The translations under genes and the position numbers were made by a program. From positions 8,928,001-8,992,000 of the forward strand of contig CM055611.1 of NCBI GenBank assembly GCA_029379385.1: a DNA stretch of 64,000 nt, written 5' to 3'. This stretch comes from Quillaja saponaria (lineage: Eukaryota > Streptophyta > Magnoliopsida > Fabales > Quillajaceae). Below, piece after piece: positions 22,278 through 33,791 of the stretch (its first letter is position 1; every line of letters starts with the position of its first letter). The notes beneath the pieces were generated by a model. It was not told the DNA's origin. It worked only from the letters and a program-made list of their open reading frames with translations, and made no database searches.

Positions 22278-23720
22278 CTAATTAAATTAAGAACCCATAA
22301 TATTTATTTATTTAACATAAAATTATAGGGTTCATTTAAGTTAGTCTTTTGAAATAAAAAATCATAAACTTAAATGTCCGAGATTTAATTCAAATGGTTA
22401 GGGATTTTGTTCCTCTTTGAAATATCTTTAATTTGATATATTATTTGTACGATTTCATCAACTATAAGTTAACAAATTTAAATTTAAAATTTGGGTTGTT
22501 TTAAAATCGAAATTAATCTTTGATTTTAAAAACTAAGATTTCATGTTGTTTTGATCGATTTAAATCACAGGATTTAGATTCTTGTATGTTTTCCTACGTA
22601 ATCATGAATCATTTAATGTGTTTAATTCGTATTATTTTGAGAAATTGAAATGAAACCCTTATGAAATAGAGTTAGGGTTCATATCATTATAATTTCAATT
22701 GATTAACATATTATCTTGATAAAACAAGAAATTGTTATAGGGTTATTGTTAGAAAAGTAATTGAAAAAAAAAAAACCAAACAAAAATTGGACAAAAAGCA
22801 TCAAGAAGGGATCAAAAACATAAATTTTAGTATCTGGGTCATGGCAGACCTTTTTCCTTCCAACCCAGGTTAAGAAGACCAGGTTGGAGGAAGATGAAGG
22901 GATGTCCCAGCTTGTGTAGAAGACCCCCACGTGCAGTAGGGGGTGCATGTGCCACATGGGCCGTCCTCTGCGGTCTAATCCCCCCCAAATTTACAAAATT
23001 AATTTTTTTTAATTTTAGAATTTTATTATATGGTTAAATTTGGGATATTATGTGCATAAATTATTGTTTTAGTAAATGATATTTTGTTGTGTTTCAAATT
23101 AACATGGTTGCACATATATAATTGTTGAGGATTGTTAAATTGCCATATATTATATGTTTTGAAATTGTAAACAGTAAATACTATCCCTAGTGAGCCAAAT
23201 AATTTTGTATCTCGTGTTTTCATAACATGTGTTGGTAGAATGCTTCTATTTTGATTCAATTTTTCAAAATTGCAACATATGCTTAGTTATCCTATGAGAT
23301 ACTTATAAAATGTATTTCAGTTTAAAAGGATAAATTATGAGTAATTATATTTTCCCGGCTTGAGAAAATCTTATGGGTTTATATAGATGGTTGCCACCAA
23401 AGTGGTCCATTTATTTAGATTTGTGAGATTTTTGAAAGCTATAGTATGAGATGTTTCTTAAATTATTGTATATAGTTTCCTACCCAAAAGAGTTATTATA
23501 TGCTTTAATTTTGGAAAATACATGAAACATATGGTTTGGGGTATATCGGGTTAGAAGGTTTATCCACCCAAAAGGGATAGACTTTTTGAAAGCTAGGATG
23601 CTCTAATTTTAGTTTCATTGGTTATTCATGAGATCTTAATAGCATGTTACATTCTCTGCCCAAGAGGGATTTGTAATGATGCATTTTGGAATTCATGGAA
23701 AATACATTTTTATTCTTGAT
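22278..23720 (+). other. Long untranslated leader of the Copia element
   Basis: No ORF recognised. Repeated phrases such as cccaaaagggatagact (about 23568) and cccaagagggat (about 23660) occur between the primer site and gag. The leader is unusually long for a Copia element, roughly 1.4 kb. Confidence 0.5.
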
Positions 23721-23724
23721 TATT

Positions 23725-24600
23725 AATTGCTCAATTTATTTGACATGTTGCATTATTTGTTATTAAATCAGTCTTCTTGGCTGTTAACAATAATAATGCT
23801 ACTATTGAATTATTGAACAATTCTAACTTTAAGAAGTGGAAGCAAAATGTTAAATTTGTCTTGTAAATTGTAGATATCGATTTAGCTCTGCGTAATGAGA
23901 AACTCGCTAATATTTCTGACGCTAGCTCCATAGCTTAAAAACAGACTTTCGAGAAATGGGAAAGATCAAATAAGTTGAGTTTGATCTATATGAAGAGATC
24001 AATCTCTGAACAACTTTTGAATAGGTTGCCTGAAACTCAAAGTGCCAAAGATTTCATGAAACCTGTGTGGGATAGGTACAAGATATCTGAAAATGCTGAG
24101 ACTGGAAATCAAATAAATGATCCAACGGGTATGAGATATAAAAATAAAACTGGGGTTTGGGAATTTATTCTCAAAATTATTCATGTACAAACCAAGCTTA
24201 AACATAAAGAAATACAAATCCTTAATAGTTTTGTGGTTCACCATTCTCTCAATTCCTTACCATCCGACTTCTTCCAAATTAAAATTGCTTATAGCATCCA
24301 AATTGAATTTTGAATTATCAATGACCTTATCTTTAAGTGTGTGGTTGAGAAGGATATGCTTAAGAAATAAAATAGTGAAATCGCAATTTTTATTTCCCAT
24401 TCCAAACCTAGTTCTACCAATGGTGGTCAGGATAAGTCTAAATCTACTTATTATAAGAAAACTTAAGATGCGAAAGGGCATGGTACTGGTCAGAAACCTG
24501 TTGTGGGTGGTCCTAAGGCTGCCATTAAAAAGGACATTACATGCTTCTTTTGCAAAAAGAGAGTTCAAGTGATAACAGACTACTTCAAATTGAAATCCTA
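23725..24600 (+). pseudogene. Copia gag
   Basis: Translation from about 23760 gives a Copia-type gag: FKKWKQNVKFVL, IDLALRNEKLA, then MKRSISEQLLNRLPETQSAK. A degenerate zinc knuckle lies at about 24538-24590, where CFFCKK keeps the first two cysteines but the His and last Cys are replaced. The protein would package the element's RNA. Stops and at least one frameshift (about 24240) interrupt it. Confidence 0.75.
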
Positions 24601-24689
24601 GTTAGAAAAGAAAAATAAACAAGAAGGTAACTCACTAGCTTTTGTTTATTTTGAATCCCATCAAATTCTTAGTGGCTTAACAGTGATGT

Positions 24690-27600
24690 AAATGTTCATG
24701 TTGCTTGTACCATGCAGGGATTCAAACACAAAAAAAGCCAAGCGATTTAGAGGCAAAGCTTTGAGTCGAGAATGATGTCAAAGTTGAAGTCGAGTCTGTA
24801 AAAATTGTCTCTTTAGTTTTAGAAAACAGTTTTGAACTTGTTTTGGAAAACGCTTTTTATGTACCATCTTTCAGGAAGAATTTGATTTTAGTTTAGACAA
24901 AATTGGTTATTCCTTTAATTTTGGTAATTTGAAAGCTTAATTGCTTTTAAATTCTGAAATTTTTGAAAGGTATGTTTTGTCCAATAGTTTATACAGAATG
25001 ATTTTAGCACCCTTAAATGTTAATTCCTTCTAAAATACTGAAAAAATTTGTTTCCAAAAGACTTTTAATTAAAGAGAAATCCTAAATGCTTTGGCATAAG
25101 TGTCTCGGTTATATATTAAGGGAAAGAGTTGAAAGACGCATTAAGGATGGTATCCTACCATTACTTGATTTTGGTGATTTAGAAACTTGTGTTGATTGCA
25201 TTAGAGGTAAATTGACCAAGAAAAAGAAAAAAGGCATAACCCATAGTTCAGGACTCTTAAAGATCATTCACACATACATTAGTGGATCCTATTCCACCAC
25301 TTTGTGTAAAAAGTGTTATTTCATTACCTTCATTGATGACTTTTTCAGTTTTGTTTTTCTATACTTGATTAAAAAAAAAAAAAAAACCTGACTCTTTTGA
25401 TAAATTTTTAATTGTTAAAATTGTAGTTGAAAAACAATTAGGAAAAGTTATTAAGATTGTAAGATCTGACTGTGGGGGTAAGTATTATGGCAAACATGGA
25501 GTTGATGGACAACATATAGGACCATTTGCTAAGTATTTACAAGAATGTGAGATTGTTGCCCTAACATACCATGCCTGGTAGCCTTGAACAAAATGTTATG
25601 GCTGAAAGGCGTAATCGCAACCTTAAGAACATGATGAGAAGTATGATAAATAGATCAAACTTACTCGAATACCTTTAGGGAAGCCATTAAAGCTGCCTTG
25701 TACATCCTTAATAAGATTCCTAGTAAAGAGGTGCCTAAAACACCTTTTGAGTTGTGGACTGGGAGGAAGCCTGGCTTGAACCATTATCGTGTTTGGGGGG
25801 TGTCCAACTGAAGTGAGAATATATAACCCAAATGAGAAAGAAAATCAACCTTAGATCTACCCGCTGTTACTTTATTGGTCATCCATATCACTCTAAAGGA
25901 TATAGGTTCTACTGCCTTATACGAGGAAACAAAATAGTGGAATCACAAATTGCCAAGTTCTTAGAATTTAATGTTGCTAAGTTGGAAAAGTCTTCATTTT
26001 TAGATCAGTTAGAGCAAAATGAGGATATTACTATTCCATTATATGATCTGTCATAAGCAATTGTACCTACGCCTATTGTAAGAACAGGTGATGAGGGAAA
26101 GTAAACGAATAAGCTGAAATGGCACCACCTGTTTCCATTAAAGCTACTGTACATGTTCCTAATAAAACTCCTCAGCAACAGAATCCAGTTGCACAAATAC
26201 CTATCAGAAGGTCTGAACGATAGAGAAAACATGCTATTTTTGATGACTTTATTGTGTATTTGGGTGAGATTGATTATGATGTTGGTCATTTTATTGATCC
26301 TACTATATATAGAGAAGCTATCTCAAGTCCACAGTTAGATAAGTAGATTGAAGCCATGAGAGAATAGATGCAATCTATAGCACACAATGGTGTATGTGAA
26401 TTGGTTGCACTTCCAGAAGGTTGCAGACGCATTGGGTTGAAGTGGGTTTACAAGACCAATAAAGATTCAAAGGTAAAAATTGAGCGTTTCAAAGAAAGTT
26501 TTTTAGCTAAAGGTTTCTCTCAAAGAGAATGAATGGATTTTAGTGAAACTTTCTCTCCTATCTCAACTAAAGACTCTTTTAGGGTCATCATGACATTGGT
26601 GGCTTATTTTAGTCTTGAGTTACATCAAATAGATGTGAAGACAGTCTTCTTAAATGGAGATCTTACTGTAGAGGTTTACATGGTTCAACCTATGGGTTTT
26701 AAAGAAAATGGAGTAAATGAACTTGTTTATAGACTTATAAATTCTATCTATGGTCTAAAACAAGCATCTCGATAGTGGTTATTAAAGTTTGATGAGGTAA
26801 TCATTTCTCTTGGTTTTGTTAAGAACAAGATTGATCAGTGCATATATCTTAAAGTTAGTGGGAGCAAATTTATCATATTGGCTTCATAAGTTGATGATAT
26901 TTTGCTTGCCAGCATTGACGTTGGTTTATTGCATGAGACAAAATTAATGTTATCTAAGACCTTTGATATGAAGGACTTGGGAATGCATCTTTTGTTATTG
27001 GTATTGAAATTTATCGGGACATATCTCGTCATTTGTTGAGTCTTTCTCAACAATCCTATATTGATCATGTGCTCGATAGGTTTAATATGCAGAAGTGTAA
27101 GCTTGGGGATGTACCAGTTATCAAGGGTGACAAATTCAGTTTGGATCAATGTCCCATAAATAATTTTAGAGAGAGTTCATGAAGAATGTGTCTTATGCTA
27201 TAGTAGCCTTTTTATATGCATAGGTTTACACTAGACCTAACATTGCTTATATAGTAGGAGTTCTTGGTAGATATCAGTCAAACCCATGACCAAAACATTG
27301 GGTTGCTGCAAAGAAAGTTATGAGGTATTTGTAGAAAAACAAGAATTTTATGTTGGTGTATAGAAAGGTTGATCACCTTAAGTTGATTAGTTACTCTGAT
27401 TCTGACTTTGTTGGTTGCAAAAATGATATGAGATCCACTTCAGGATACATTTTTATGTTAGCCTGGGGGCATATCTTTGAAAATTTCGAAATAGATAATC
27501 ACTGCTTCTTTTACAATGCAGGCCAAGTTCATTGCTTATTATGGAGCATCGACACAGGGTATTAGTTGAAGAACATGATAACCTATCTTGGTGTGATTGA

Positions 27601-27840
27601 TTTGATTTCTTGATTGCTTAAAATTTACTATGACAACAATTCAACTGTGTTCTTTTTAAAAAACAACAAAAATTCTAGTGCATCGAAAGCTGTAGATATT
27701 AAGAATCTAGCTACATGGGATTTAGTGAAAAGGGAAAAATTATGTTTGAAATTATTGAAAAAAAAAAAGTTAGCAAATCCCACTAACCTACATGGGACTT
27801 AGAATTGAGATTTTCAAAAGTTATGTTGATAACATTAGTA
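24690..27840 (+). pseudogene. Copia pol (protease, integrase, RT, RNase H)
   Basis: Protease-region remnants lie at about 24690-24890. The gag-pre-integrase domain lies at about 25080-25230 (LWHKCLGY, C..C). The integrase core starts at about 25270 with an FIDDFF motif at about 25330 and a VRSDCGGKYYG segment (second Asp, about 25465). RT runs from about 26340 to 27000 with KWVYKTNK, YGLKQASR and VDDILLAS (catalytic DD, about 26890). RNase H remnants (SYSDSDFVG, about 27395) and YYDNNSTVFF (about 27625) follow. Many stops are present, and a stop precedes the VDD motif. Not functional. Confidence 0.85.
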
Positions 27841-28550
27841 TTGTGGAGTCCTTTGATATTTTAGGTTAGTGGGAGTTTGCGTTGTTTTATTCAAACTAGC
27901 TAGCATGTTATATATGCTATTTTGTATCTTATGTTTTTATTTACATTCTTGTTAAATGGTTCGTTTTATTAATGAAAATAATATTTACTTTCATTATGAT
28001 ATGATTGATATTGTATATGCACATATGATTATTTATATATGACATGTTATTGCATTAAAATCTTAAACTTGGTGTATGTCTTAAATATGACGGTTTTGTC
28101 AATTTGGAGGTATGTTTCAAATGACACTAAATGGATATCTCCATATGGTTGTTGAGATATACAAGCTTAAAATTAAGCTTAAGTGATTTCTAGTACTTTT
28201 GAAAGAATCTAGTTTTCATGAAATCACCTGGAGGACCAAAAATGAAAATAGCATATGTTGATCACATTTGGGTGTTATTTTCTTGCTACACTACCACATC
28301 TAGATCCATTACAGATTAGGTTGTTGGCATTTATAACCATGGATTGGTCTTATGTCGTTTCAGTGGCACAATGATTGCCTATGATTCGATGTTAATAATT
28401 TAATTAGGCTGGATTGTCTGAAGTAGGCATCTCAGGACCAAAGTTTTTAAATTGTGGCCATATAAAAGTTATACCTTACCCTAGAGTCATTTTCTAAAAT
28501 ATGTTTTTCAAAATTTTAAAACTACAATTAATGTTACCCAAGTGAGAGAA

Positions 28551-29011
28551 TGTTAGAAACTTCATATGTGTGAGCATTCATTAATTGTATGATTTTGTTT
28601 TAAAAAAAAGAGCTTAAGGTTTGGTCCACTTACAACATACTGGTAAAAGTTCATATGGTTTATGTGATTATTTAGGATAAGACTTAAGCACACTTCTTAT
28701 CATGTTAGATGTGGATTGACAGTAAGTATAGTCTGAGTGACTTTAAGAATTTTAATGGGAGGACTCTTATCGGTTTATCTCATAATAAATAAGATAGGTC
28801 CCCTCTCATATCTTAATATGCGTATCTTGCCCCATTGAGAGTTGCCGGTAAACATAGAGAGTACCAGAAGAAGACCTGGCTGAATAAGCATTATACTAAG
28901 GTGTGCTTATTTGAGGTTTCACATATCCACTGCTATGACTCAATCAAGTATGCAAGCTTTATTGTTAATATTTTCTAAATTCATGTATGAGATATTGTAT
29001 AATTTGTTACA
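28551..29011 (+). repeat. 3' LTR of the Copia element
   Basis: 461 bp, starting tgttagaaacttcat and ending tttgttaca. It pairs with the 5' LTR at 21802-22258. The preceding purine-rich aagtgagagaa fits a polypurine tract. Confidence 0.88.
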
Positions 29012-29147
29012 ATATGGAAGCAGATTCATTTTGTTAAATTATTTTACTTATTTATTTTTGTAAGAACCTTTGATAATTAGTTGAATTCTTGATAGGTCAA
29101 TGGAGATATGAAAACATGCAAAATATAGTGTGATGATATTAGTTATA

Positions 29148-30467
29148 CGGTTGAAATGTACTTTTAGTCTTTATTTTTAAATTTACTTTCGACTTTATAT
29201 TTTAAATTGTTATAATTAGATATTTTTTAAGTTTAATTTGATATAATTAGGTTTCTCTCATCTAAATAAGTAATGTGACTAACAGAAGATGAGATGAATA
29301 ATGACATAATATTCTTGACAAATAGAAAAATATCCCCATGGTTTTATATGTAAATTAAATTAAAATTTTATTTTTAATAAAAAAGAAAAAGAAAAATGAT
29401 ATTCAAAATTTTTAAAAATAAAGAAACACTCACTTTTCTCTATCTTCCTCAGCACTATCACATTCCTCAACACCACACAATTATTTTCAACAACAAAAAT
29501 GAGCAAAATTTCAAAACCAAAGTCCAATGCATTATGAAGACATGTTGAAAAAACATCACAAACCAGCATTACAAAAGACTTTTTCTTTGTGTTCATAACC
29601 TTAGAAGCACCCCAACAAACAATAAAGCACATCTAGAATCTCAATTACAAATTGATTGAATATCTTCCAAAACGAATTCCTAAAACCAAGTAGGAGGACT
29701 AAATGCAAATCGCATAAGAAATCTTAAATCCTCAAATTTTTAGATTTATTGTTCTTTATTTTACAGGACGGGGATTCTTATTTTCCCATCGACCACATAA
29801 TAAAAATATAAAAATTAAAAGTTTTGTCCTTTATTTATTTATAATATTTATTATATAAGTACACTAAATAAGAGTAGATATATTATTTTTTAGCAGATAT
29901 AAGACATTTAGTAACAGAAAATTATAATAAGAATTTTGATTGGATTGTTTCCATATTTTTTCAACAAATTTAACTTTTAAAAAGGAAAGGCTTTGAGGAC
30001 GCTGGGCCATGAACTACAGGGAGGGAAAGGAAGCAGTAGAGACAAGAAATGAGGCTTGTGCAGCCAAGGAGGAGAAGTACATTGGTGATTCCTGCAAGCT
30101 GAAATTTGTTGGTGGAGATGGTGAGGAGAGAGAGAGAGGAAAAGGGTTTTATTTTATTTTCTATTTTTATTTTAAAACAATTCTTAATACCATTTTTTCA
30201 AAATAAATGTTTATTTTTCAATTTAACTTTTTATAAATATACAAGACACGATAACTATTTTTGATTTGTCAAATAAATCAACTGCCAAGTTATTGTTCAC
30301 CTCATCTTCTGTTAGCCAAGCCCGTATAAATTAAACGGTATATCATGACATGATCTAATTACATTAAATTAAAATTAAAAGAAACTTAATTGCAGCAACT
30401 AAAAATATCTCAATGAAAGTGAACTAAAAAAAAAAAAAACTATAAAGACTGAAAATACAATCTAACA
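29148..30467. mobile_element. 1.3-kb long-TIR non-autonomous MULE-like element
   Basis: The two ends form long imperfect inverted repeats of roughly 200 bp, for example gctaacagaagatgaggtg on the minus strand at the right and gactaacagaagatgagatg at the left (29278-29297). Flanking tagttata occurs at 29140-29147 and 30468-30475, a candidate 8-9-bp target duplication as expected for Mutator-like elements. The interior has no recognised transposase. A 90-codon minus stretch (29360-29632) and a 65-codon plus stretch (30009-30206) match nothing I know and may be captured or chance sequence. Confidence 0.7.
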
Positions 30468-30654
30468 TAGTTATAATTATTTATGTTAAAGGGAGCTGAT
30501 ATTTGTACTCCAATTATATAGAGTTGCACTCTATTTTACTTTTTGACTATGGAATTTTACATAATTGTCCATAACTTTTGGGATCATATCTTTTCTCAAC
30601 AGTAAAATAAGAAAAAAATCACTGAGAGCTAAGTAAGGAAACAAAGGATAAAAC

Positions 30655-30768
30655 TAAAAAAAAAAAAAAAAAAAAAAAAAAAGACCTACTCATACTACCA
30701 ACCAAAATTTGAACCTACGGCATTAGAAAGTACAATTTTATCATTCCGTTATCTAAACCACTCAGCTT
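30655..30768 (-). mobile_element. tRNA-derived SINE-like sequence with terminal homopolymer
   Basis: On the minus strand a segment starts with an A-box-like ctgagtggtttagataacg, continues to a B-box-like ggttcaaat, and ends in a run of about 26 T. The box spacing of roughly 45 bp is tRNA-like. On the plus strand it appears as an A-run (about 30657-30682) followed by the body. Some plant SINE families end in poly(T). No clean target duplication was found, so this is a moderate call. Confidence 0.45.
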
Positions 30769-32203
30769 AAAAAGAGATGACATAGAACACCAAATTACTT
30801 CGAAATATAATAGTTGATTAACAAAAAAACTTGTCCATTTAACAAGAGTGCTTGAATTTCTTTTGCTTCAATTTTCTTGTGCCATAGAAATAGCAACATT
30901 TTGACACATTATAGCAAGATAGATTCATGATTCATGCTATAACAAATTTAAAGAAAGAAAAATCGGTCAGTATACTCCCTAAATAGTCACTTTTAAATTA
31001 GAAATGCTTATAAAAAGATATATGATGTAACATATTATAAACTTTGTAAATTTCCAACCCTCCATACCTTACTTCCAAATCTTTTCAACAATCTCAAACT
31101 CAGAAGGATCAAGAGTTATGGAGCTATTATTATTATTTTTTTTTTTTTGTCCTTGTTGGCCGTCCTTTGTGAAGATAAATTCTAGGTTCAAGGGTCAAGG
31201 GAAGTAAAGAATCAACAAGTTGAGCAATTTACTTCCGAGTGTCTTCCTTTTGTTCAAGGGACATTTTTTGATAGTTATCATGAAGTTTTCTTCAAAGACT
31301 GCCAATTTGATCTTCTTGACAATCTTATGTGCCATCAATATTAGTAAATGATCTTATGTCAATTCTCCAATGGGTATGTATGTCAACAAGTTGCAACATT
31401 CCATCTCTATTGTCTCTTATTTTGTGTGTACAAGGAAGACTCATAGAACTTGAAAAATGACCTTTACATGTAGCGAAAGTGTATCCAACTACATGACCTA
31501 CAACTTTTGAAATAAGGGAATACAAAACTATGTTGTATGCGTATTTTTTTATTTGCAAGTTGTGTCTTAATATCTTGAAATTCTTTACCTATAGCATGAC
31601 ACATTTTATCTTTTACGACACAAAGATCATCCGTAGAGACTAGGAGATGTTTCTTGAGTTTAGAATGAGCACCTTCTAACCTTGAAGTCACGTGATTCCC
31701 AAGATGTATATGTTTCTTCATCCATGCATAATTTTTTTTTTCTTTGAATGAAAGCCAAATCTTTGTATTATAGTTGAGACAAATGCTTCTTCTTTATATG
31801 AATCTTCAAAAAGACTCCAAGCAGTCCCAAATAATAACTTGTCAGGTGCCTTTGTCAAATCTGTCCAAGTTTCTAAATACTTATCATACTCTTTTTTTTT
31901 CTTCAAATTGATTCCTACACTTGGCCAAAATATTTTTTTTCAATATGCCATGCACACAAAATATGTGTAGTCCTTAGAAATACAATTTTATTAGCATTCA
32001 CTAATTCTAATTCTCTTTCAGTTACAATCACCAAAGAATGATTCTCAAACCCCAAAATTCTACCAAACTTTTCAAGTGCCTACACATAGTCGTCATCTTC
32101 TTCTTGCATGAAGGCAAAACAAGAAAATAATGAAATGTTGAAACATAACTCCAATGATATCAAGTAACAACATTTTATATTTATTTGTCTTGCCCGTGCA
32201 TTC

Positions 32204-32517
32204 TATTAAAAAACACTATTGTAGATTTTCGTCAATGCAATTGAATTAGGAAGTGCTATTAAAAAACACTATTTTAGGAAGTGCTATTAAAAAACACTAT
32301 TGTAGATTTTTGTCAATGTAATTGAGGGGCGAGCCTTGGCACAACAGTAAGTTGTTCCTTTGGTAACCTGTAGGTCACGGGTTTGAGACGTGGAAACAGC
32401 GTCTTTGCATAAATCTAAGGAAAATGCTGCGTACATGTGCGCTTACCCTCCCCCTACCCCGCAATAGCCGGGGAGCACTTTGTGCACCTGGTGAGCCCAA
32501 TTGAATTAGGAAGTGCT
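32204..32517. repeat. Local triplication around the SINE insertion
   Basis: A unit that starts attaaaaaacactatt and ends aggaagtgct occurs three times: in full at 32204-32256, in shortened form at 32257-32284, and in full again from 32285, where the SINE interrupts it. The third copy is the only one with the SINE, so duplication and insertion are separate events in the MULE transposase. Confidence 0.75.
32326..32498 (+). mobile_element. Au SINE
   Basis: 173 bp beginning ggggcgagccttggc, with a B-box-like ggtcacgggtttgag, the segment ggaaacagcgtctttgca, then ctgcgtacatg and a 3' end with ccccgcaatagccggggagc and gtgcacctggtgagccc. This is the layout and wording of the plant Au SINE family, whose usual length is about 180 bp. 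The flanks attga and aattga are a short target duplication within a caattgaattagg site that is present unbroken at 32238-32250. It is non-coding and depends on LINE enzymes to move. Confidence 0.9.
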
Positions 32518-33060
32518 AAAATGAGTCAAGTATCCATCTTCATCATGCTTGATTTCATAAATACAAGAATCTTGACCAAATTCTTCAAATAGTGCTAGAA
32601 TCATGGTATGACCTAACAAGCTTTCCCTTTGAAATTTTTCCTTGCATTATACACACATCTAGAAACAGCTTTAAGATTTGGATTATTTTGTTGAAGTGAA
32701 GTAAAGATTTGTCTTGGTACAATACCAGCCATTGGCATCTCCTGGATGCATGGAGTTTCTTCTTTAGAAAAATGACAGCAAGAGAGATATGCTAACATGT
32801 CACTAGAATGCTCGTGATTATGTGATAGATCTTTTATCTCCACCTTCCAAAATCTATCACCTTCTTTTCCTTCTCCCCCCTCTAAATTTCAAACGGACAA
32901 TTGATAAGTCTAAAGATCCATACATTCTTTCCACTGTTATTTTTTCTCGACTATTTTTCTTTTTTTGATTGGAATTTTAGTGACACAATACTTCCCTCCC
33001 CTATCACAACCAATGACGATATAACAATTCTGTTTGGATATTTTGATACTTGTTGAATAA

Positions 33061-33120
33061 CCTAACACTATAGCATTGTCACGCACAAAGCATAACACTA
33101 TAGCATTGTCACGCACAAAG
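33061..33120. repeat. 30-bp tandem duplication in the MULE transposase
   Basis: Two adjacent 30-bp units (33061-33090 and 33091-33120), each with taacactatagcattgtc followed by acgcacaaag, differ by one base near the start. As a multiple of three it adds ten codons without shifting frame. Confidence 0.9.
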
Positions 33121-33231
33121 CAATAAGCTCTTCATGGTCTGAATAAACTTTTGACGATATAGATAAGAACATTTCAATCCCAACATTGTTAGCTTGCTCC
33201 AATTTATCTTGTTCTTGTAGTATTTTATCAC

Positions 33232-33754
33232 CTGATAACGCACCATGTCGATTGTTAAAGTATCATAAATATAAATTCAAAAAAGAGAACACTTATAATA
33301 AAGATAACACTAACAAACAAATACGAATTGATTAGGCAAAACATGATACCAAACAAAAATATGTAAAGTCGGAGGAAGCAAATCTTCTGTTTATATAGAG
33401 GTACATTAGCTACAAGAATTTAATCAGAGTATCAAACTAAAAGATAAACAAACCTTGCTAACTACAACCATGATTTTGACTAGTGTTACTAAAATCTACT
33501 AAAAAAAAAAGAAATTATATTATATGGAAAAAAAAAAAAAAAAAACATAAAACCAAAATGTAATACCCCTATATACCATAAGATAATTTAAGCAACCAAT
33601 GCTCTGATTATCAAATAATATACATGAATATCACAATACATTCCTTATACCTCACAATCCTTATAGGATAGATGTGTTATGGTTTTAACAGATGATACTC
33701 TTACAACACAGAGAAAACTGAAAATAATGAATCCATTTGAAAAATAACACCCCC

Positions 33755-33791
<37 letters not shown>

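Larger units (their letters stand above)
21802..29011 (+). mobile_element. Old Ty1/Copia retrotransposon with both LTRs
   Basis: The element is bounded by similar LTRs (21802-22258 and 28551-29011), both starting TG and ending CA, with a tRNA-Met-like primer site after the first and a purine run (aagtgagaga) before the second. Inside are gag and pol remnants in the Copia order gag, protease, integrase, RT, RNase H. I could not match 5-bp flanking duplications (tcatc and atatg), so the element is old or recombined. The LTRs differ at many positions. Confidence 0.88.
31080..33231 (-). pseudogene. MULE transposase, main coding part
   Basis: Reading on the minus strand, an acceptor-like TTATCAG at about 33232 opens a stretch with an N-terminal DNA-binding segment (about 33170-32820), HNHEHSSDMLAYL (about 32820), and a linker ending VYNARKNFKG (about 32640). 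The DDE core follows in broken frames (about 32220-31740), with a TTHILCAWHIEKK segment near 31955. The C-terminal part has LGNHVTSRLEGAHSKLKKH (about 31700) and a SWIM-type zinc segment ending LPCTHKI (about 31430). Frames shift several times, an Au SINE sits in it at 32326, and a small triplication surrounds that site. The family moves MULEs with 9-bp duplications. Confidence 0.82.

Noticed and set aside
21802..29011. 5-bp target duplication for the older Copia
   Set aside because: The flanks tcatc and atatg do not match, so I do not claim one.
29360..29632. 90-codon minus ORF inside the small MULE-like element
   Set aside because: No recognisable domain and a phenylalanine-rich tail. Kept only as a note in the element.
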